Positions 9,151-17,174 of a DNA stretch of 64,000 bases are shown here, piece by piece. Location: assembly GCF_004365875.1 (NCBI RefSeq), contig NZ_SODF01000003.1, forward strand, positions 853,763 through 917,762, read 5' to 3'. A model generated the notes under the pieces. It saw nothing but the letters and a program-made list of their open reading frames with translations. It searched no databases and was not told the DNA's origin. The DNA is from Kribbella kalugense. GTDB taxonomy: Bacteria; Actinomycetota; Actinomycetes; Propionibacteriales; Kribbellaceae. Every line of letters starts with the position of its first letter. Within the stretch, counting starts at the first letter, position 1. A program made the translations under genes and the position numbers.

Positions 9151-9486
9151 ATGGCCCTAACCCTCGGAGCAGTCATCCTCAACGTCCCGAAAACCGGCCC
9201 CGCCGCCGAGTTCTGGAGCCAGGCTCTCGGCTTCACTCCACAAGCCGGCAACCCGGACTTCCTCATCCCACCGCCGACCGCCCGCCCCACCCGCCTCCAC
9301 CTGGACGAAACCGACCGTACCCACCTGGACCTCTGGGTCGACAAAGAAACCTCAACCCTAGAAGCCGAAGTGGACCGTCTCATCTCTCTAGGCGCCGAAC
9401 GAGTAGAAGACTGGACCTACCCGCCCGACGCCGACTTCGTAGTCCTCAAATCCCCCGACGGCACTGTCTTCTGCATCATCGACTGA
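9151..9486 (+). CDS. VOC (glyoxalase/bleomycin-resistance fold) family protein
   Basis: A 111-residue single-domain protein with the paired beta-alpha-beta-beta-beta layout of the vicinal-oxygen-chelate superfamily: ALTLGAVILNVPKTGPAAEFW at the start, a central LHLDETD...HLDLWVD strand pair, and a C-terminal VVLKSPDGTVFCIID strand. Such proteins bind metals or small ligands; the substrate is unknown. I chose ATG 9151 over far-upstream starts because the domain begins there. The gene is monocistronic between the divergent secreted-protein gene and a convergent gene. Confidence 0.78.
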   Translation: MALTLGAVILNVPKTGPAAEFWSQALGFTPQAGNPDFLIPPPTARPTRLHLDETDRTHLDLWVDKETSTLEAEVDRLISLGAERVEDWTYPPDADFVVLKSPDGTVFCIID

Positions 9487-9487
9487 C

Positions 9488-9979
9488 TCAGGTGAACGAC
9501 TGTTCGGTGAAGCTCAGGCCGCCGCGGTCGGGTTGGGACAGGTACTGGCGGTTGCTGTGGATGGGAGGCGTGCGCAGGTACTGCGTGTAGCTCGGGGAGC
9601 GGAGGCGGAGGTCGAAGTTCTGGCCTTCGATGTGCCAGAGAGGGTCGGGCTTGTCGTCCGGCGAGGCGAGGCGGTGGAGGTCGGCGATCTCGAGCAGATC
9701 GTTGCCCGGGTCAAGCTCCGCGGAGATGTCCCACGCCTCGTCGAAGACCAGCGTCGACGGGGCGATCCAGAAGGTGAAGTGCCGTCGTCCGAACGCCGGA
9801 TCCACCCACTGCACGATGTAGTCGAGATCGATCAGGACTCGCTGCCACGGGAACCCTTCCTCCCGTACGCCGATGCTCACCGCGTGCACGTGGCAGTCGT
9901 GCCAGCCCATCGCGTCGAAGTCGGCATCCGTCCAGGTCGCCTTGGTCAACCCGGACTCCGCGTGTACGAGTTCGTCCAT
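9488..9979 (-). CDS. Hypothetical cytoplasmic protein
   Basis: Function not recognised. A 163-residue acidic soluble protein without signal peptide or membrane segment. Early motifs are WTDADFDAMGWHDCHVHAV and IDLDYIVQW, with several His, Asp and Trp residues, resembling a family of small uncharacterised actinobacterial proteins. The C-terminus (RSPSYTQYLRTPPIHSNRQ) looks disordered. It converges on the VOC gene with one base between the stops, and has no operon partner. Confidence 0.65.
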   Translation of the reverse strand: MDELVHAESGLTKATWTDADFDAMGWHDCHVHAVSIGVREEGFPWQRVLIDLDYIVQWVDPAFGRRHFTFWIAPSTLVFDEAWDISAELDPGNDLLEIADLHRLASPDDKPDPLWHIEGQNFDLRLRSPSYTQYLRTPPIHSNRQYLSQPDRGGLSFTEQSFT

Positions 9980-10116
9980 CGGCCAAGTATGGAGGACGTG
10001 AATCCTCCTGCCACTTCCAAGATATAGCTCAGGGGTGGGCTTGCGGCAAGCCCCGGGTGATGGCGCAGGATGGGCGGCCGATGCCGGAACCTGAGCAAAT
10101 CAAGGGGAAATGCGAC

Positions 10117-11298
10117 ATGCGAGTTGTTCTGTCGACGTGGGGATCACGCGGGGACGTCGAACCGTTGGCGGCGCTGGCCGCGCGGCTGCGGGAGCTGGGG
10201 GCGGAGGCAACGGTCTGCGCGCCGCCGGACGATGAGTACGCGGCGCTGCTCGCGCGGGCCGGCGTACCGCACATACCGCTCGGCCCGTCGGTTCGCTCGG
10301 TGGTGACGGGCGAGCGCCGACCGGACGCCGCGCAAGTGCTCGCGCCCAAGCTGGTCGCGGCGCGATACGAGACGCTCACCGCTGCGGCCGAGGGATGCGA
10401 CGTACTGCTGGCGACCGGGCTGATGCCGGCCGGTGCGCGTTCGGTCGCCGACAAGCTGGGCATTCGATATGTGCTCGCGTGCTTCCATCCGTTCGGGCTG
10501 CCGTCGCATCAGTTCTTGCCGGCAATGTGGAAGGGCATCCCCGACTACGAGGTGGCGTGGGATCAGGACGGCGAGCGGGTGAACGGGCTGTACCTCGAGG
10601 CGGAGAACAGCCACCGCGCCGCGATCGGCCTGCCACCGGTGAAAGATGTCCGCGAATACGTATTCACAGATCAACCGTGGCTGGCAGCGGACCCGATCCT
10701 GGGCCCGTGGCAGGACGTGACGGACTTCGACCTCGTACAGACCGGCGCGTGGATCCTCCCGGACGACCGTCCGTTGCCGGATGGTTTGGATGCGTTCCTG
10801 GATGCCGGCGATCCGCCGGTGTACGTCGGCTTCGGAAGCATGACGATGCGTACGTCGCCGGACCTCGCCACCGTGGTCGTCGAGGCGGCCCGTGCACACG
10901 GTCGCCGGCTCGTGCTCGCCCGCGGCTTGGCGGACCTCGCCCTGACCGACGACCAGGACGACTGCTTCGTCGTCGGCGAGGTCAACCAGCAGGCGCTCTT
11001 TCCCCGGGTCGCGGCCGTCGTACATCACGGCGGCGCCGGCACCACGACGACCGCCGCCTTGGCCGGAGCGCCCCAAGTGATCGTGCCGCAGCTCGTCGAC
11101 CAACCACACTGGGCCGCGCGAGTCGCCGAACTCGGAATCGGCGCAGCCCACGACGGCCCGACCCCGACCGCCGACTCACTGTCGGCCGCACTCGCGATCG
11201 CCTTGACCGCGGAGACGCGAGCCCGCGCGATCGCCGTTGCCGGACGGATGACCAAAGACGGTACGACGGTGGCGGCGAAGATGCTCCTTAATCCATAA
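10117..11298 (+). CDS. GT1-family glycosyltransferase (MGT / antibiotic glycosyltransferase type)
   Basis: A 393-residue GT-B fold enzyme expected to move a sugar from an NDP-sugar to a small molecule. The N-terminal half starts MRVVLSTWGSRGDVEPL, the acceptor-domain signature of vancomycin-type and macrolide-inactivating enzymes. The C-terminal donor site has VYVGFGSM and the nucleotide-sugar motif HHGGAGTTTTAAL. ATG 10117 is preferred over 10057 because AGGGG lies nine bases upstream and the fold begins there. It is followed 33 bp later by a hydrolase gene on the same strand, so the two may be cotranscribed. Acceptor unknown; resistance by glycosylation is one possibility. Confidence 0.85.
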   Translation: MRVVLSTWGSRGDVEPLAALAARLRELGAEATVCAPPDDEYAALLARAGVPHIPLGPSVRSVVTGERRPDAAQVLAPKLVAARYETLTAAAEGCDVLLATGLMPAGARSVADKLGIRYVLACFHPFGLPSHQFLPAMWKGIPDYEVAWDQDGERVNGLYLEAENSHRAAIGLPPVKDVREYVFTDQPWLAADPILGPWQDVTDFDLVQTGAWILPDDRPLPDGLDAFLDAGDPPVYVGFGSMTMRTSPDLATVVVEAARAHGRRLVLARGLADLALTDDQDDCFVVGEVNQQALFPRVAAVVHHGGAGTTTTAALAGAPQVIVPQLVDQPHWAARVAELGIGAAHDGPTPTADSLSAALAIALTAETRARAIAVAGRMTKDGTTVAAKMLLNP

Positions 11299-11331
11299 GG
11301 ATTGTCCGAGGCGCCTGGCATGCTCGCCGGC

Positions 11332-12147
11332 ATGGGTGATTCGTTGGTGGATGTCGGGGAGGTGACGCTGTTCGTTCGCGAGCTCGGTCGGCGGAGTGAG
11401 AAGCCGTCGCTGGTCGTGATCCATGGTGGACCGGACATCGGGCATGGGTACCTCGTGCCCGGGTTCGAGCCATTGGCCCGGGATCACCACGTTGTGATGT
11501 TCGACTTCCGCGGTTGCGGGCGGAGCAGTCGCGGGTTGCCCGACGACGAGCTCCAGCCGGAGTACGTCGTACAGGACACCCATCGGCTCATCGACAACCT
11601 CGGGCTCGGTCAGGTCGATCTGCTCGGGTTCTCGACGGGTGGGCGGGCCGCGATGCAGTTCGTGGACAAGCATCCCGAGCAGGTACGGCGTTTGGTGCTG
11701 GCGTCGACGACTGCCTATACAGACGGCGCGCGTTATCTGCCGGACTGGGACGAGTACCACCGCCGCCAAAAGCTCGAGGACGAGGCTCATGGGGCGCTAC
11801 GCAACTCCACGCTCTTCGTCTGGGATCTGGACCTCGCGCCGGCGTACCTGGACCTGCTCAACTCACTGGGCCCCGACCTCGGCGACTGGTCCGAGGAACG
11901 TGCAATCCAAGGCCTCATGCACCCCTGGTGCCCCGGCGACCCCGAACAGATCCTCCGCGACTTGGGCAAACCCATCCTCATCCTGCACGGCGAGAAAGAC
12001 ATGGGCTTCCCCGTCCAACTGGCCCACCGGCTCCACGCCGCCGTACCCAACACCCACCTGACCGTCATCCCTAACACCGCACACATGTGCCACTTCGAAA
12101 ACCCCGAACTGTGGTCCAACCACATCCGCCACTTCCTGAACGACTGA
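11332..12147 (+). CDS. Alpha/beta hydrolase, proline-iminopeptidase-like
   Basis: A 271-residue cytoplasmic serine hydrolase. It shows the oxyanion motif HGGPDIGHGY, the DFRGCGRSS strand, the nucleophile elbow GFSTGG (Ser near residue 97), an Asp in LHGEKDMGFP and a His in PNTAHMCHFENP, completing a Ser-Asp-His triad of the S33 type. Substrate unassigned. The start is uncertain: a TTG at 11302 and ATGs at 11320 and 11332 are in frame, and I chose 11332, where the domain begins. It shares a strand with the preceding glycosyltransferase. Confidence 0.82.
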   Translation: MGDSLVDVGEVTLFVRELGRRSEKPSLVVIHGGPDIGHGYLVPGFEPLARDHHVVMFDFRGCGRSSRGLPDDELQPEYVVQDTHRLIDNLGLGQVDLLGFSTGGRAAMQFVDKHPEQVRRLVLASTTAYTDGARYLPDWDEYHRRQKLEDEAHGALRNSTLFVWDLDLAPAYLDLLNSLGPDLGDWSEERAIQGLMHPWCPGDPEQILRDLGKPILILHGEKDMGFPVQLAHRLHAAVPNTHLTVIPNTAHMCHFENPELWSNHIRHFLND

Positions 12148-12196
12148 GCAGCTATGCTCCGTAGTCGAGTGTCAGAGCACGGAGGAGGTGGTTCAC

Positions 12197-12244
12197 ATGC
12201 GCTATTCACGCGCGGTGCCGCCTCGAACTCTTCGGCGGCTCTGA
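12197..12244 (+). CDS. Short leader reading frame ahead of the nucleotidyltransferase gene
   Basis: A 15-codon frame (MRYSRAVPPRTLRRL, then TGA) begins eight bases after an almost ideal GGAGGAGG ribosome-binding site. It ends 47 bases before the ATG of the ANT-like gene. Its 3' half can fold into a hairpin (gccgcc / ggcggc around an 11-base loop), and a CCCCGGGG palindrome follows. A strong site on such a tiny frame before a resistance-type gene fits a translated attenuator, but translation is not proven. Confidence 0.5.
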   Translation: MRYSRAVPPRTLRRL

Positions 12245-12291
12245 CTCTCCCCGGGGCTCCACCGCATCCGACATCATGCGAGGAGTCCCTT

Positions 12292-12867
12292 ATGCAAGCT
12301 CTTAGCGCTGTACGAGCGCTGTTCGACGACTACCCGGCCCGCTACTGGATCGCCGGCGGTTGGGCGCTCGACCTGTTCGCGGATCGGGTACGGCGACCAC
12401 ACACGGACGTCGACGTACTCGTCCTGGCCCGCGACCTCGACCAGTTCGCCGACACGTTCACCAACCCCCGGCCGACACTCGAGGACCCCAACACCGGCGT
12501 ACATCGACCGTGGGAACCAGGCGAGACGTTGACCCCAGGCCCCGACGTACTCGCGTTCCCGGACGACCTGTTCCCGGCCCCGGTCCGCATCATCCTCGCC
12601 GCCTCCGACGCCGACGACTGGGTCTACCACCGCGGCCGCGGCACCGTCCGCAAACCCCTCGACGACATCACCCTCATGACGCCCGACGGCCTCCCCTACC
12701 TGGCCCCGGAGATCGTCCTCCTCTTCAAATCCCGATCCGACCGTCCGAAAGACACCGAAGACTTCACCGACGTAGCCGCTCTTCTTGACGCGGACCGCCG
12801 CGCCTGGCTCCGCGCCGGAATCGAACCCCGCCACCCCAACCACCCCTGGCTCCCAGCCCTGACCTGA
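12292..12867 (+). CDS. Nucleotidyltransferase, aminoglycoside 2''-adenylyltransferase-like
   Basis: A 191-residue protein with the minimal nucleotidyltransferase fold: IAGGWALDLF (GG-W motif) near residue 22 and HTDVDVLV carrying the paired metal-binding aspartates, as in ANT(2'') and related enzymes that adenylylate aminoglycosides or other hydroxyls. ATG 12292 has GAGGAG seven bases upstream, so I rejected the long upstream extension. Actual aminoglycoside resistance cannot be inferred, since many chromosomal homologues have unknown substrates. A short leader frame lies directly upstream. Confidence 0.8.
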   Translation: MQALSAVRALFDDYPARYWIAGGWALDLFADRVRRPHTDVDVLVLARDLDQFADTFTNPRPTLEDPNTGVHRPWEPGETLTPGPDVLAFPDDLFPAPVRIILAASDADDWVYHRGRGTVRKPLDDITLMTPDGLPYLAPEIVLLFKSRSDRPKDTEDFTDVAALLDADRRAWLRAGIEPRHPNHPWLPALT

Positions 12868-12924
12868 CACCCCGAGGCCGCCGTACCGCGCCGAAACTCG
12901 GTACGGCGGCCCTACGGTTGGCCC

Positions 12925-13887
12925 GTGACGAGGCGCGCGGTGAAGCTGTTGCTGGTGGACGACGAGGATCGCGTGCTGCTCATCCACGCCAAGGATCCGC
13001 AGACCGACGCCAAATGCTGGTATCCCGTCGGCGGCGGCATCGAGGCCGGCGAAACGCTGCAGGACGCCGCGGCCCGCGAGGCGTACGAGGAGACTGGTTT
13101 GGCCGAGCTGCCGCCCGGGGTGCCGGTCTGGCTGCGCGACCATAGATACGAGTTCGACGGGCAAGCTTTCGACGTACACGAAGAATGGCTGCTGCACCGG
13201 GTCGAACGATTCGAGCCGGCGCCGGCCGAGTTGAGCGACTACGAGACCCGCACGATCCTCGGCTTCCGCTGGTGGCAACTGCACGAACTGACCAACACGA
13301 CGGAGACAATCTTCCCGCCCCAACTCGGCCAACTACTGACAGACCTAATCGCCAACGGCGTCCCGCCGGAGCCCTTCAACCTCAACGTGGTTCTTGCTTC
13401 GGCTTCGACGCGCGGGGCTTGGCGGGGAGGGGTGTTGCCAGCGTTGGCCGGGATTGTCTTCATCGTGGGCGGGATCGCGGTGGACACGCTCGGCGTGGTC
13501 ATTGCCGGTGCGGCCTTTGTACTCGCGGGGATTGTCCGGGCGGCGTGGTGGGCCAAGGTGTGTGCGACGAGCCGGCTTGTTGACGACGGGCGGCATTTGG
13601 TGTGGATGTATCGGGGCGAGCGCCGCGAGGAGGTTCCGTGGTCGGACCTGAGGCATGTGCTGTTCCAGCGCTATGCACGTCACGTCACCTGGGCCTTCGG
13701 GCCTCGCTGGGGCGGCCCGTTCCCGTATGTCCTGATCGATTCGCGGGCGGACCGTCCGGCGGGTTTGCGGCACTTCGCCGAGATCTTCATCATCGACAAA
13801 GCCCAGCTTCAGGCAGCCGACGAGGCTCTGGCAAACGCATGTCTGCAGCACCGCGTTACGTACCACGGAATCGAATCACGCTGGTGA
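12925..13887 (+). CDS. Nudix hydrolase fused to a two-helix membrane module and PH-like domain
   Basis: A 320-residue GTG-started protein. Residues 1-145 form a Nudix domain with the full box GGGIEAGETLQDAAAREAYEETGL split around residue 35, expected to cleave a nucleoside diphosphate linked to another moiety. Residues ~165-205 form two hydrophobic helices (LPALAGIVFIVGGIAV and VVIAGAAFVLAGIV), followed by ~110 residues rich in beta-strand (LVWMYRGERREEVPWSDL), reminiscent of bacterial PH-like domains. The reading frame is continuous. The stop overlaps the next GTG start (GTGA), so the DinB gene is coupled. Confidence 0.8.
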   Translation: MTRRAVKLLLVDDEDRVLLIHAKDPQTDAKCWYPVGGGIEAGETLQDAAAREAYEETGLAELPPGVPVWLRDHRYEFDGQAFDVHEEWLLHRVERFEPAPAELSDYETRTILGFRWWQLHELTNTTETIFPPQLGQLLTDLIANGVPPEPFNLNVVLASASTRGAWRGGVLPALAGIVFIVGGIAVDTLGVVIAGAAFVLAGIVRAAWWAKVCATSRLVDDGRHLVWMYRGERREEVPWSDLRHVLFQRYARHVTWAFGPRWGGPFPYVLIDSRADRPAGLRHFAEIFIIDKAQLQAADEALANACLQHRVTYHGIESRW

Positions 13888-14429
13888 GGCGGCCGGATGT
13901 AAAGGCTGAGTTGTTGAAGGCTCTGCACGGCAAGCGGGCCGGGATGCTGGCCACGTTGGACGGGTTGTCGGAGTACGACAAGCGGCGTCCCTTGACTCCG
14001 ACAGGGACGAATCTGCTCGGCCTGGTGAAACATCTGGCCGGGATGGAGTACGGCTACCTCGGCGAGGCGTTCGGTCGTCCGCCGGTCGAGCGGCCGTCAT
14101 GGTTCCGCCATGATCCGTACGACGAGATCGATATGTGGGCCACGGCTGACGAATCGAGTGCGTACATCGAACGCGTCTACCGGGCGGCCTGTGCGCATTC
14201 CGACCTCACAGTCGCCGAGCTCGACCTGGACAGCCCAGGGCACGTGGCGCATTGGCCCGACGGTCAGCAGGAGACGACCTTAGGCGTGCTGTTGATCCGG
14301 ATGGTCGGCGAGACCGCGCAACATGCCGGACATGCCGACATCATCCGCGAACTGATCGACGACACCGACGACGCGTTCTGGCGCGACCGCAGAAGCACAG
14401 TCCAACAAGCCGCCAACCACTACCGCTGA
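13884..14429 (+). CDS. DinB-family (DUF664-type) protein
   Basis: A 181-residue protein translationally coupled to the Nudix fusion through a GTGA overlap. The sequence is a four-helix bundle with family hallmarks: LLGLVKHLAGMEYGYLGEAFG (first metal His) and VGETAQHAGHADIIRELID (later histidines), matching the DinB/YfiT fold that binds Zn or Ni. Some members are thiol-dependent S-transferases using mycothiol or bacillithiol; that role is possible here but unproven. Its 3' end overlaps the convergent kinase gene by 10 bp. Confidence 0.82.
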   Translation: MRRPDVKAELLKALHGKRAGMLATLDGLSEYDKRRPLTPTGTNLLGLVKHLAGMEYGYLGEAFGRPPVERPSWFRHDPYDEIDMWATADESSAYIERVYRAACAHSDLTVAELDLDSPGHVAHWPDGQQETTLGVLLIRMVGETAQHAGHADIIRELIDDTDDAFWRDRRSTVQQAANHYR

Positions 14430-14866
14430 CCCACCAGCCCCTCAATCAGATCAGCGATCTCGACCACCGGCTTGCGCCCATCCAGCTCCAAGGTCGCACC
14501 GCGCCGAAGCAGTGGCTCGACAGTCTCGACGTACTCCGCGATCTCAGCCTGCTCCTCCGCAGTCGCGCCGTACGGATTGTTGGTCCGCCGGCTAACCCGC
14601 TCAATGAGTACGTCGACCGGCGCACTGAGCAACACAACCTGCTCGAACCGATCATAAAACCGCCCCTGATTCTCAACCGTCCCCGAAACAACCACATCGA
14701 CCTGCTCATCCAGCAACTGGTCCATGCGGGGCTCATCCCACGTCCCGTCGCCCAACACCCAACCGTCGTAGTCGGTGTCCACAGTCAGATGCCCCCGCCG
14801 ACGCAGCTCGTCAAGCACAGTCGTCTTCCCAACCCCCGACATACCAGTAATCAAGACCCTGCCCAT
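14420..14866 (-). CDS. Small P-loop kinase / AAA ATPase-like protein
   Basis: A 148-residue cytoplasmic protein starting RVLITGMSGVGKTTVLDEL, a Walker A motif at the very N-terminus as in shikimate- and adenylate-kinase-like small kinases. An SGTVENQGRF segment and the LID-like ERVSRRTNNPYG follow. The substrate is unknown. It is divergent from the potassium-channel gene with 63 bp between the starts, and its C-terminus overlaps the DinB gene end to end. Confidence 0.75.
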   Translation of the reverse strand: MGRVLITGMSGVGKTTVLDELRRRGHLTVDTDYDGWVLGDGTWDEPRMDQLLDEQVDVVVSGTVENQGRFYDRFEQVVLLSAPVDVLIERVSRRTNNPYGATAEEQAEIAEYVETVEPLLRRGATLELDGRKPVVEIADLIEGLVGQR

Positions 14867-14929
14867 GCCCCGGACCGTAGCAACTATCAGACCCTGGCAC
14901 TCCGTGCCGATCTGTGGGCAGGGTCAGTT

Positions 14930-15682
14930 GTGAACACAGACTTCTCAGCGACCTACGAACGGCGTACCAGCTGGCTGCTCAGCGTCGCGGCCGTGCTGTT
15001 CCTCGTGGTCTTCGCATGGCCGATCCTCCAACCTGACCTGCCGGCCGGGCTGGTTCGCGCCTGCTCGATCGCCAATGTCGCGATCTGGATCGTGTTCGGC
15101 GCCGACTACTTCGTCCGGCTGGCTCTCGCGCCGAGCAAGCCGCGGTTCATTCGTAACCACATCCTCGACGTTGTGGTTCTCGCGCTACCGCTCTTACGAC
15201 CGCTGCGAGCCCTCCGAGCCGCGACGGCCCTCGCACGGCTCGGACGGGCGGCAATCACGTTGCGGGGCCAGACCATCGCGTACGTCGTCAGCGCGGTCGG
15301 GCTCCTCGGATTCGTTGCGGCCGTAGCAGTTCTCGATGCGGAACGAGGAAATCCGAACGCCAACATCAAGACGTTCGGCGACGCCGCCTGGTGGGCCGCC
15401 ACCACGATCACCACCGTCGGCTACGGCGACCACGTCCCGACAACAGCCGAGGGCAAGTGGGTCGGCGTCGGTCTGATGGTCGGCGGCATCGCCCTCGCCG
15501 GCACCATCACAGCCGCCCTCGCATCCTGGTTCGTAGAACACATCGGCGACGTCGAACGCGCAGACGCGATAGCCAACGACCAGATCGCAACCCTCACCGC
15601 CGAACTCAGCGCCCTACGCACCGAACTAGCCGCCACCCAGACCAGCCCCGAACCGCTCAAGCCGCACGCCACCGGACCGTAG
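14930..15682 (+). CDS. Voltage-gated-type potassium channel subunit
   Basis: A 250-residue integral membrane protein. Helices are predicted at ~15-35 and 42-62, then a helix in an Arg-spaced segment (PLLRPLRALRAATALARL, an S4-like voltage sensor) and two pore helices around the selectivity filter TTVGYGD near residue 165. The cytoplasmic tail (IATLTAELSALRTELAAT) is a likely coiled coil for tetramer assembly. The GTG start at 14930 is the first that keeps the whole channel without running into the divergent gene. K+ selectivity follows from the filter; gating is inferred. Confidence 0.88.
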   Translation: MNTDFSATYERRTSWLLSVAAVLFLVVFAWPILQPDLPAGLVRACSIANVAIWIVFGADYFVRLALAPSKPRFIRNHILDVVVLALPLLRPLRALRAATALARLGRAAITLRGQTIAYVVSAVGLLGFVAAVAVLDAERGNPNANIKTFGDAAWWAATTITTVGYGDHVPTTAEGKWVGVGLMVGGIALAGTITAALASWFVEHIGDVERADAIANDQIATLTAELSALRTELAATQTSPEPLKPHATGP

Positions 15683-15765
15683 CAAACGTCGGGCCGACGG
15701 GTCCGAGATCACGCGCGCGCCCCGAACCGTCAGCCCGTCGCATCGTTGAACACCCTATGGGGGCC

Positions 15766-15789
15766 TGAGACATGGCATAACTTGTCTCA
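15766..15789. promoter_or_regulatory. Inverted repeat upstream of the MazG-like gene
   Basis: A perfect 7-bp inverted repeat (tgagaca / tgtctca) with a 10-base AT-richer spacer lies about 55 bp upstream of ATG 15845, in an otherwise featureless 162-bp intergenic stretch. It could be a regulator-binding site or a weak terminator for the channel gene. Confidence 0.35.
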
Positions 15790-15844
15790 AGACCCAACAC
15801 CCTGTCCACAGATGGAGCGGATCGGGGCGACCTACAGTTGCGCC

Positions 15845-16174
15845 ATGGATCTGAACGGTTATCAGCAGGCGGCCCTTCGCACGGCTGCACCGAAGGAGAA
15901 GCACAACGAGCTGTTTCACCTTCTGCTCGGGCTGGTAGGCGAAACGGGTGAGATCGCCGAAAAGGCCAAGAAGATCGTGCGCGACAAAGACAGCGACTTC
16001 TCTCACTGGGACATCGAGGACCTGACCAAAGAACTCGGTGACACGCTGTGGTACGTCGCCGTCATCGCGGACTACTTCGACATCCCCCTCGAGAACGTTG
16101 CCCAACTCAACATCACGAAACTGGCCGACAGACAGAACCGATCCATGCTCGGCGGCAGCGGCGACAACCGCTAA
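15845..16174 (+). CDS. MazG-like nucleotide pyrophosphohydrolase
   Basis: A 109-residue all-alpha protein. It carries the metal-binding pattern of the MazG/dUTPase superfamily: GLVGETGEIAEKAKK (E-x2-E) and LTKELGDTLWYVAVIAD (E-x2-D), as found in single-domain MazG-like enzymes that hydrolyse non-canonical or alarmone nucleotides. ATG 15845 is chosen because the first helix begins just after it; an upstream in-frame ATG at 15746 would add residues with no domain support. It is followed six bases later by the GrpB-like gene, making a probable small operon of nucleotide-related enzymes. Confidence 0.87.
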   Translation: MDLNGYQQAALRTAAPKEKHNELFHLLLGLVGETGEIAEKAKKIVRDKDSDFSHWDIEDLTKELGDTLWYVAVIADYFDIPLENVAQLNITKLADRQNRSMLGGSGDNR

Positions 16175-16180
16175 CTCGAC

Positions 16181-16723
16181 ATGGACGGAATCTTCGATCA
16201 CTCAGGCCTCGGGTTGACGCGCGGAGAAGTGAGTCTGGCGCCGAGCGACCCGGCATGGACCGCGGCGTACGAGCAACTGGCTGTGAAGCTGCGGGCCGCT
16301 CTTAGCGATAGCGCGATCGCGGTGGAGCACGTGGGGTCGACGGCAGTACCAGGATTGCCGGCGAAACCCATTCTTGACGTCGCTCTAGGCATGCGTCCCG
16401 GGGTAGACCCGGACACGGTCGTCGAGGCGTTGACATCGCTCGGCTTCATCTATCGAGGGTCCGCAGAGGAGGACGACGGGCTCGACCTGATGTTCGGCTG
16501 GGAGGACACTCCGCGGCATCGAGTCGTCAATCTCCACGTCGCAACTTACGACGGTCGGCGGTGGCGCGAGTGGGTCGTCTTCCGGGACCGACTCCGAGCG
16601 GACAGTCAGGCGCGGGATACCTACGCTGCGCTGAAGGCCGACCTGGCCCGCAGATTTCCGAACGATCGCCAGGCATATATCGCAGGCAAGGACACTTTCG
16701 TAGCAAGCATCTTGGCAACATGA
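16181..16723 (+). CDS. GrpB-like (UPF0157) nucleotidyltransferase-fold protein
   Basis: A 180-residue member of the GrpB/UPF0157 family. It shows VEHVGSTAVPGLPAKPILDVALGM, where G-S and D-V-A represent the minimal nucleotidyltransferase motif, and a C-terminal helical part (ALKADLARRFPNDRQAYIAGKDTFV) typical of the family. The molecular role of the family is poorly defined. It lies between the MazG-like gene (6 bp gap) and the deaminase gene (ATGA overlap), so the three are almost certainly cotranscribed. Confidence 0.85.
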   Translation: MDGIFDHSGLGLTRGEVSLAPSDPAWTAAYEQLAVKLRAALSDSAIAVEHVGSTAVPGLPAKPILDVALGMRPGVDPDTVVEALTSLGFIYRGSAEEDDGLDLMFGWEDTPRHRVVNLHVATYDGRRWREWVVFRDRLRADSQARDTYAALKADLARRFPNDRQAYIAGKDTFVASILAT

Positions 16724-17127
16724 CGACCAACCAAAGTAACGAAGCCCTGATCGAGGCGGCCGCGGCCGTGCTGCATCCGCACCGTGTCGATGATCGAGTC
16801 TTCGGCGATGTGGCGTCGGCTCTGATCACTGCCGGCAGCGTGTACGTCGGCGTGTGCATCGACACCGCCTGCGGCACGGGGTTCTGCGCCGAACATGCCG
16901 CCATCGCGGCGATGGTGACCGCCCGCGAGTACAAGATCGCGAAGATCGTCGCCGTCTGGCGAGGCGAAGACGGAGTACGCGTCGTCCCACCATGCGGCCG
17001 CTGCCGAGAGTTCATCCACCAAATAGACCCATCAAACCTCGACACCGAGGTAGTCCTAGGCCCCCACCGAACCTCCCCCCTCCGCAACCTCCTACCCATC
17101 ACAGACTGGCCGGTCCCCCTCGACTGA
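16720..17127 (+). CDS. Cytidine/blasticidin-S deaminase-like zinc enzyme
   Basis: A 135-residue deaminase of the CDA fold. The zinc ligands are visible as CAEHAAI (with the proton-shuttling Glu) and PCGRCREF, the usual C-A-E and P-C-x2-C pattern. Blasticidin-S and cytidine deaminases share these, so the substrate is open. The start overlaps the GrpB stop (ATGA), placing it last in a MazG-GrpB-CDA operon that looks devoted to nucleotide turnover or nucleoside-drug detoxification. Confidence 0.87.
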   Translation: MTTNQSNEALIEAAAAVLHPHRVDDRVFGDVASALITAGSVYVGVCIDTACGTGFCAEHAAIAAMVTAREYKIAKIVAVWRGEDGVRVVPPCGRCREFIHQIDPSNLDTEVVLGPHRTSPLRNLLPITDWPVPLD

Positions 17128-17174
17128 GCGATACAGAAGCCTCGGGGCACTCGGCGGTGTGAAACGCTGCGCCC

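Noticed and set aside
12154..12291. N-terminal extension of the ANT-like protein from 12154
   Set aside because: The added residues are low complexity. A clear GAGGAG site precedes ATG 12292, and the region is better explained as a leader with its own short frame.
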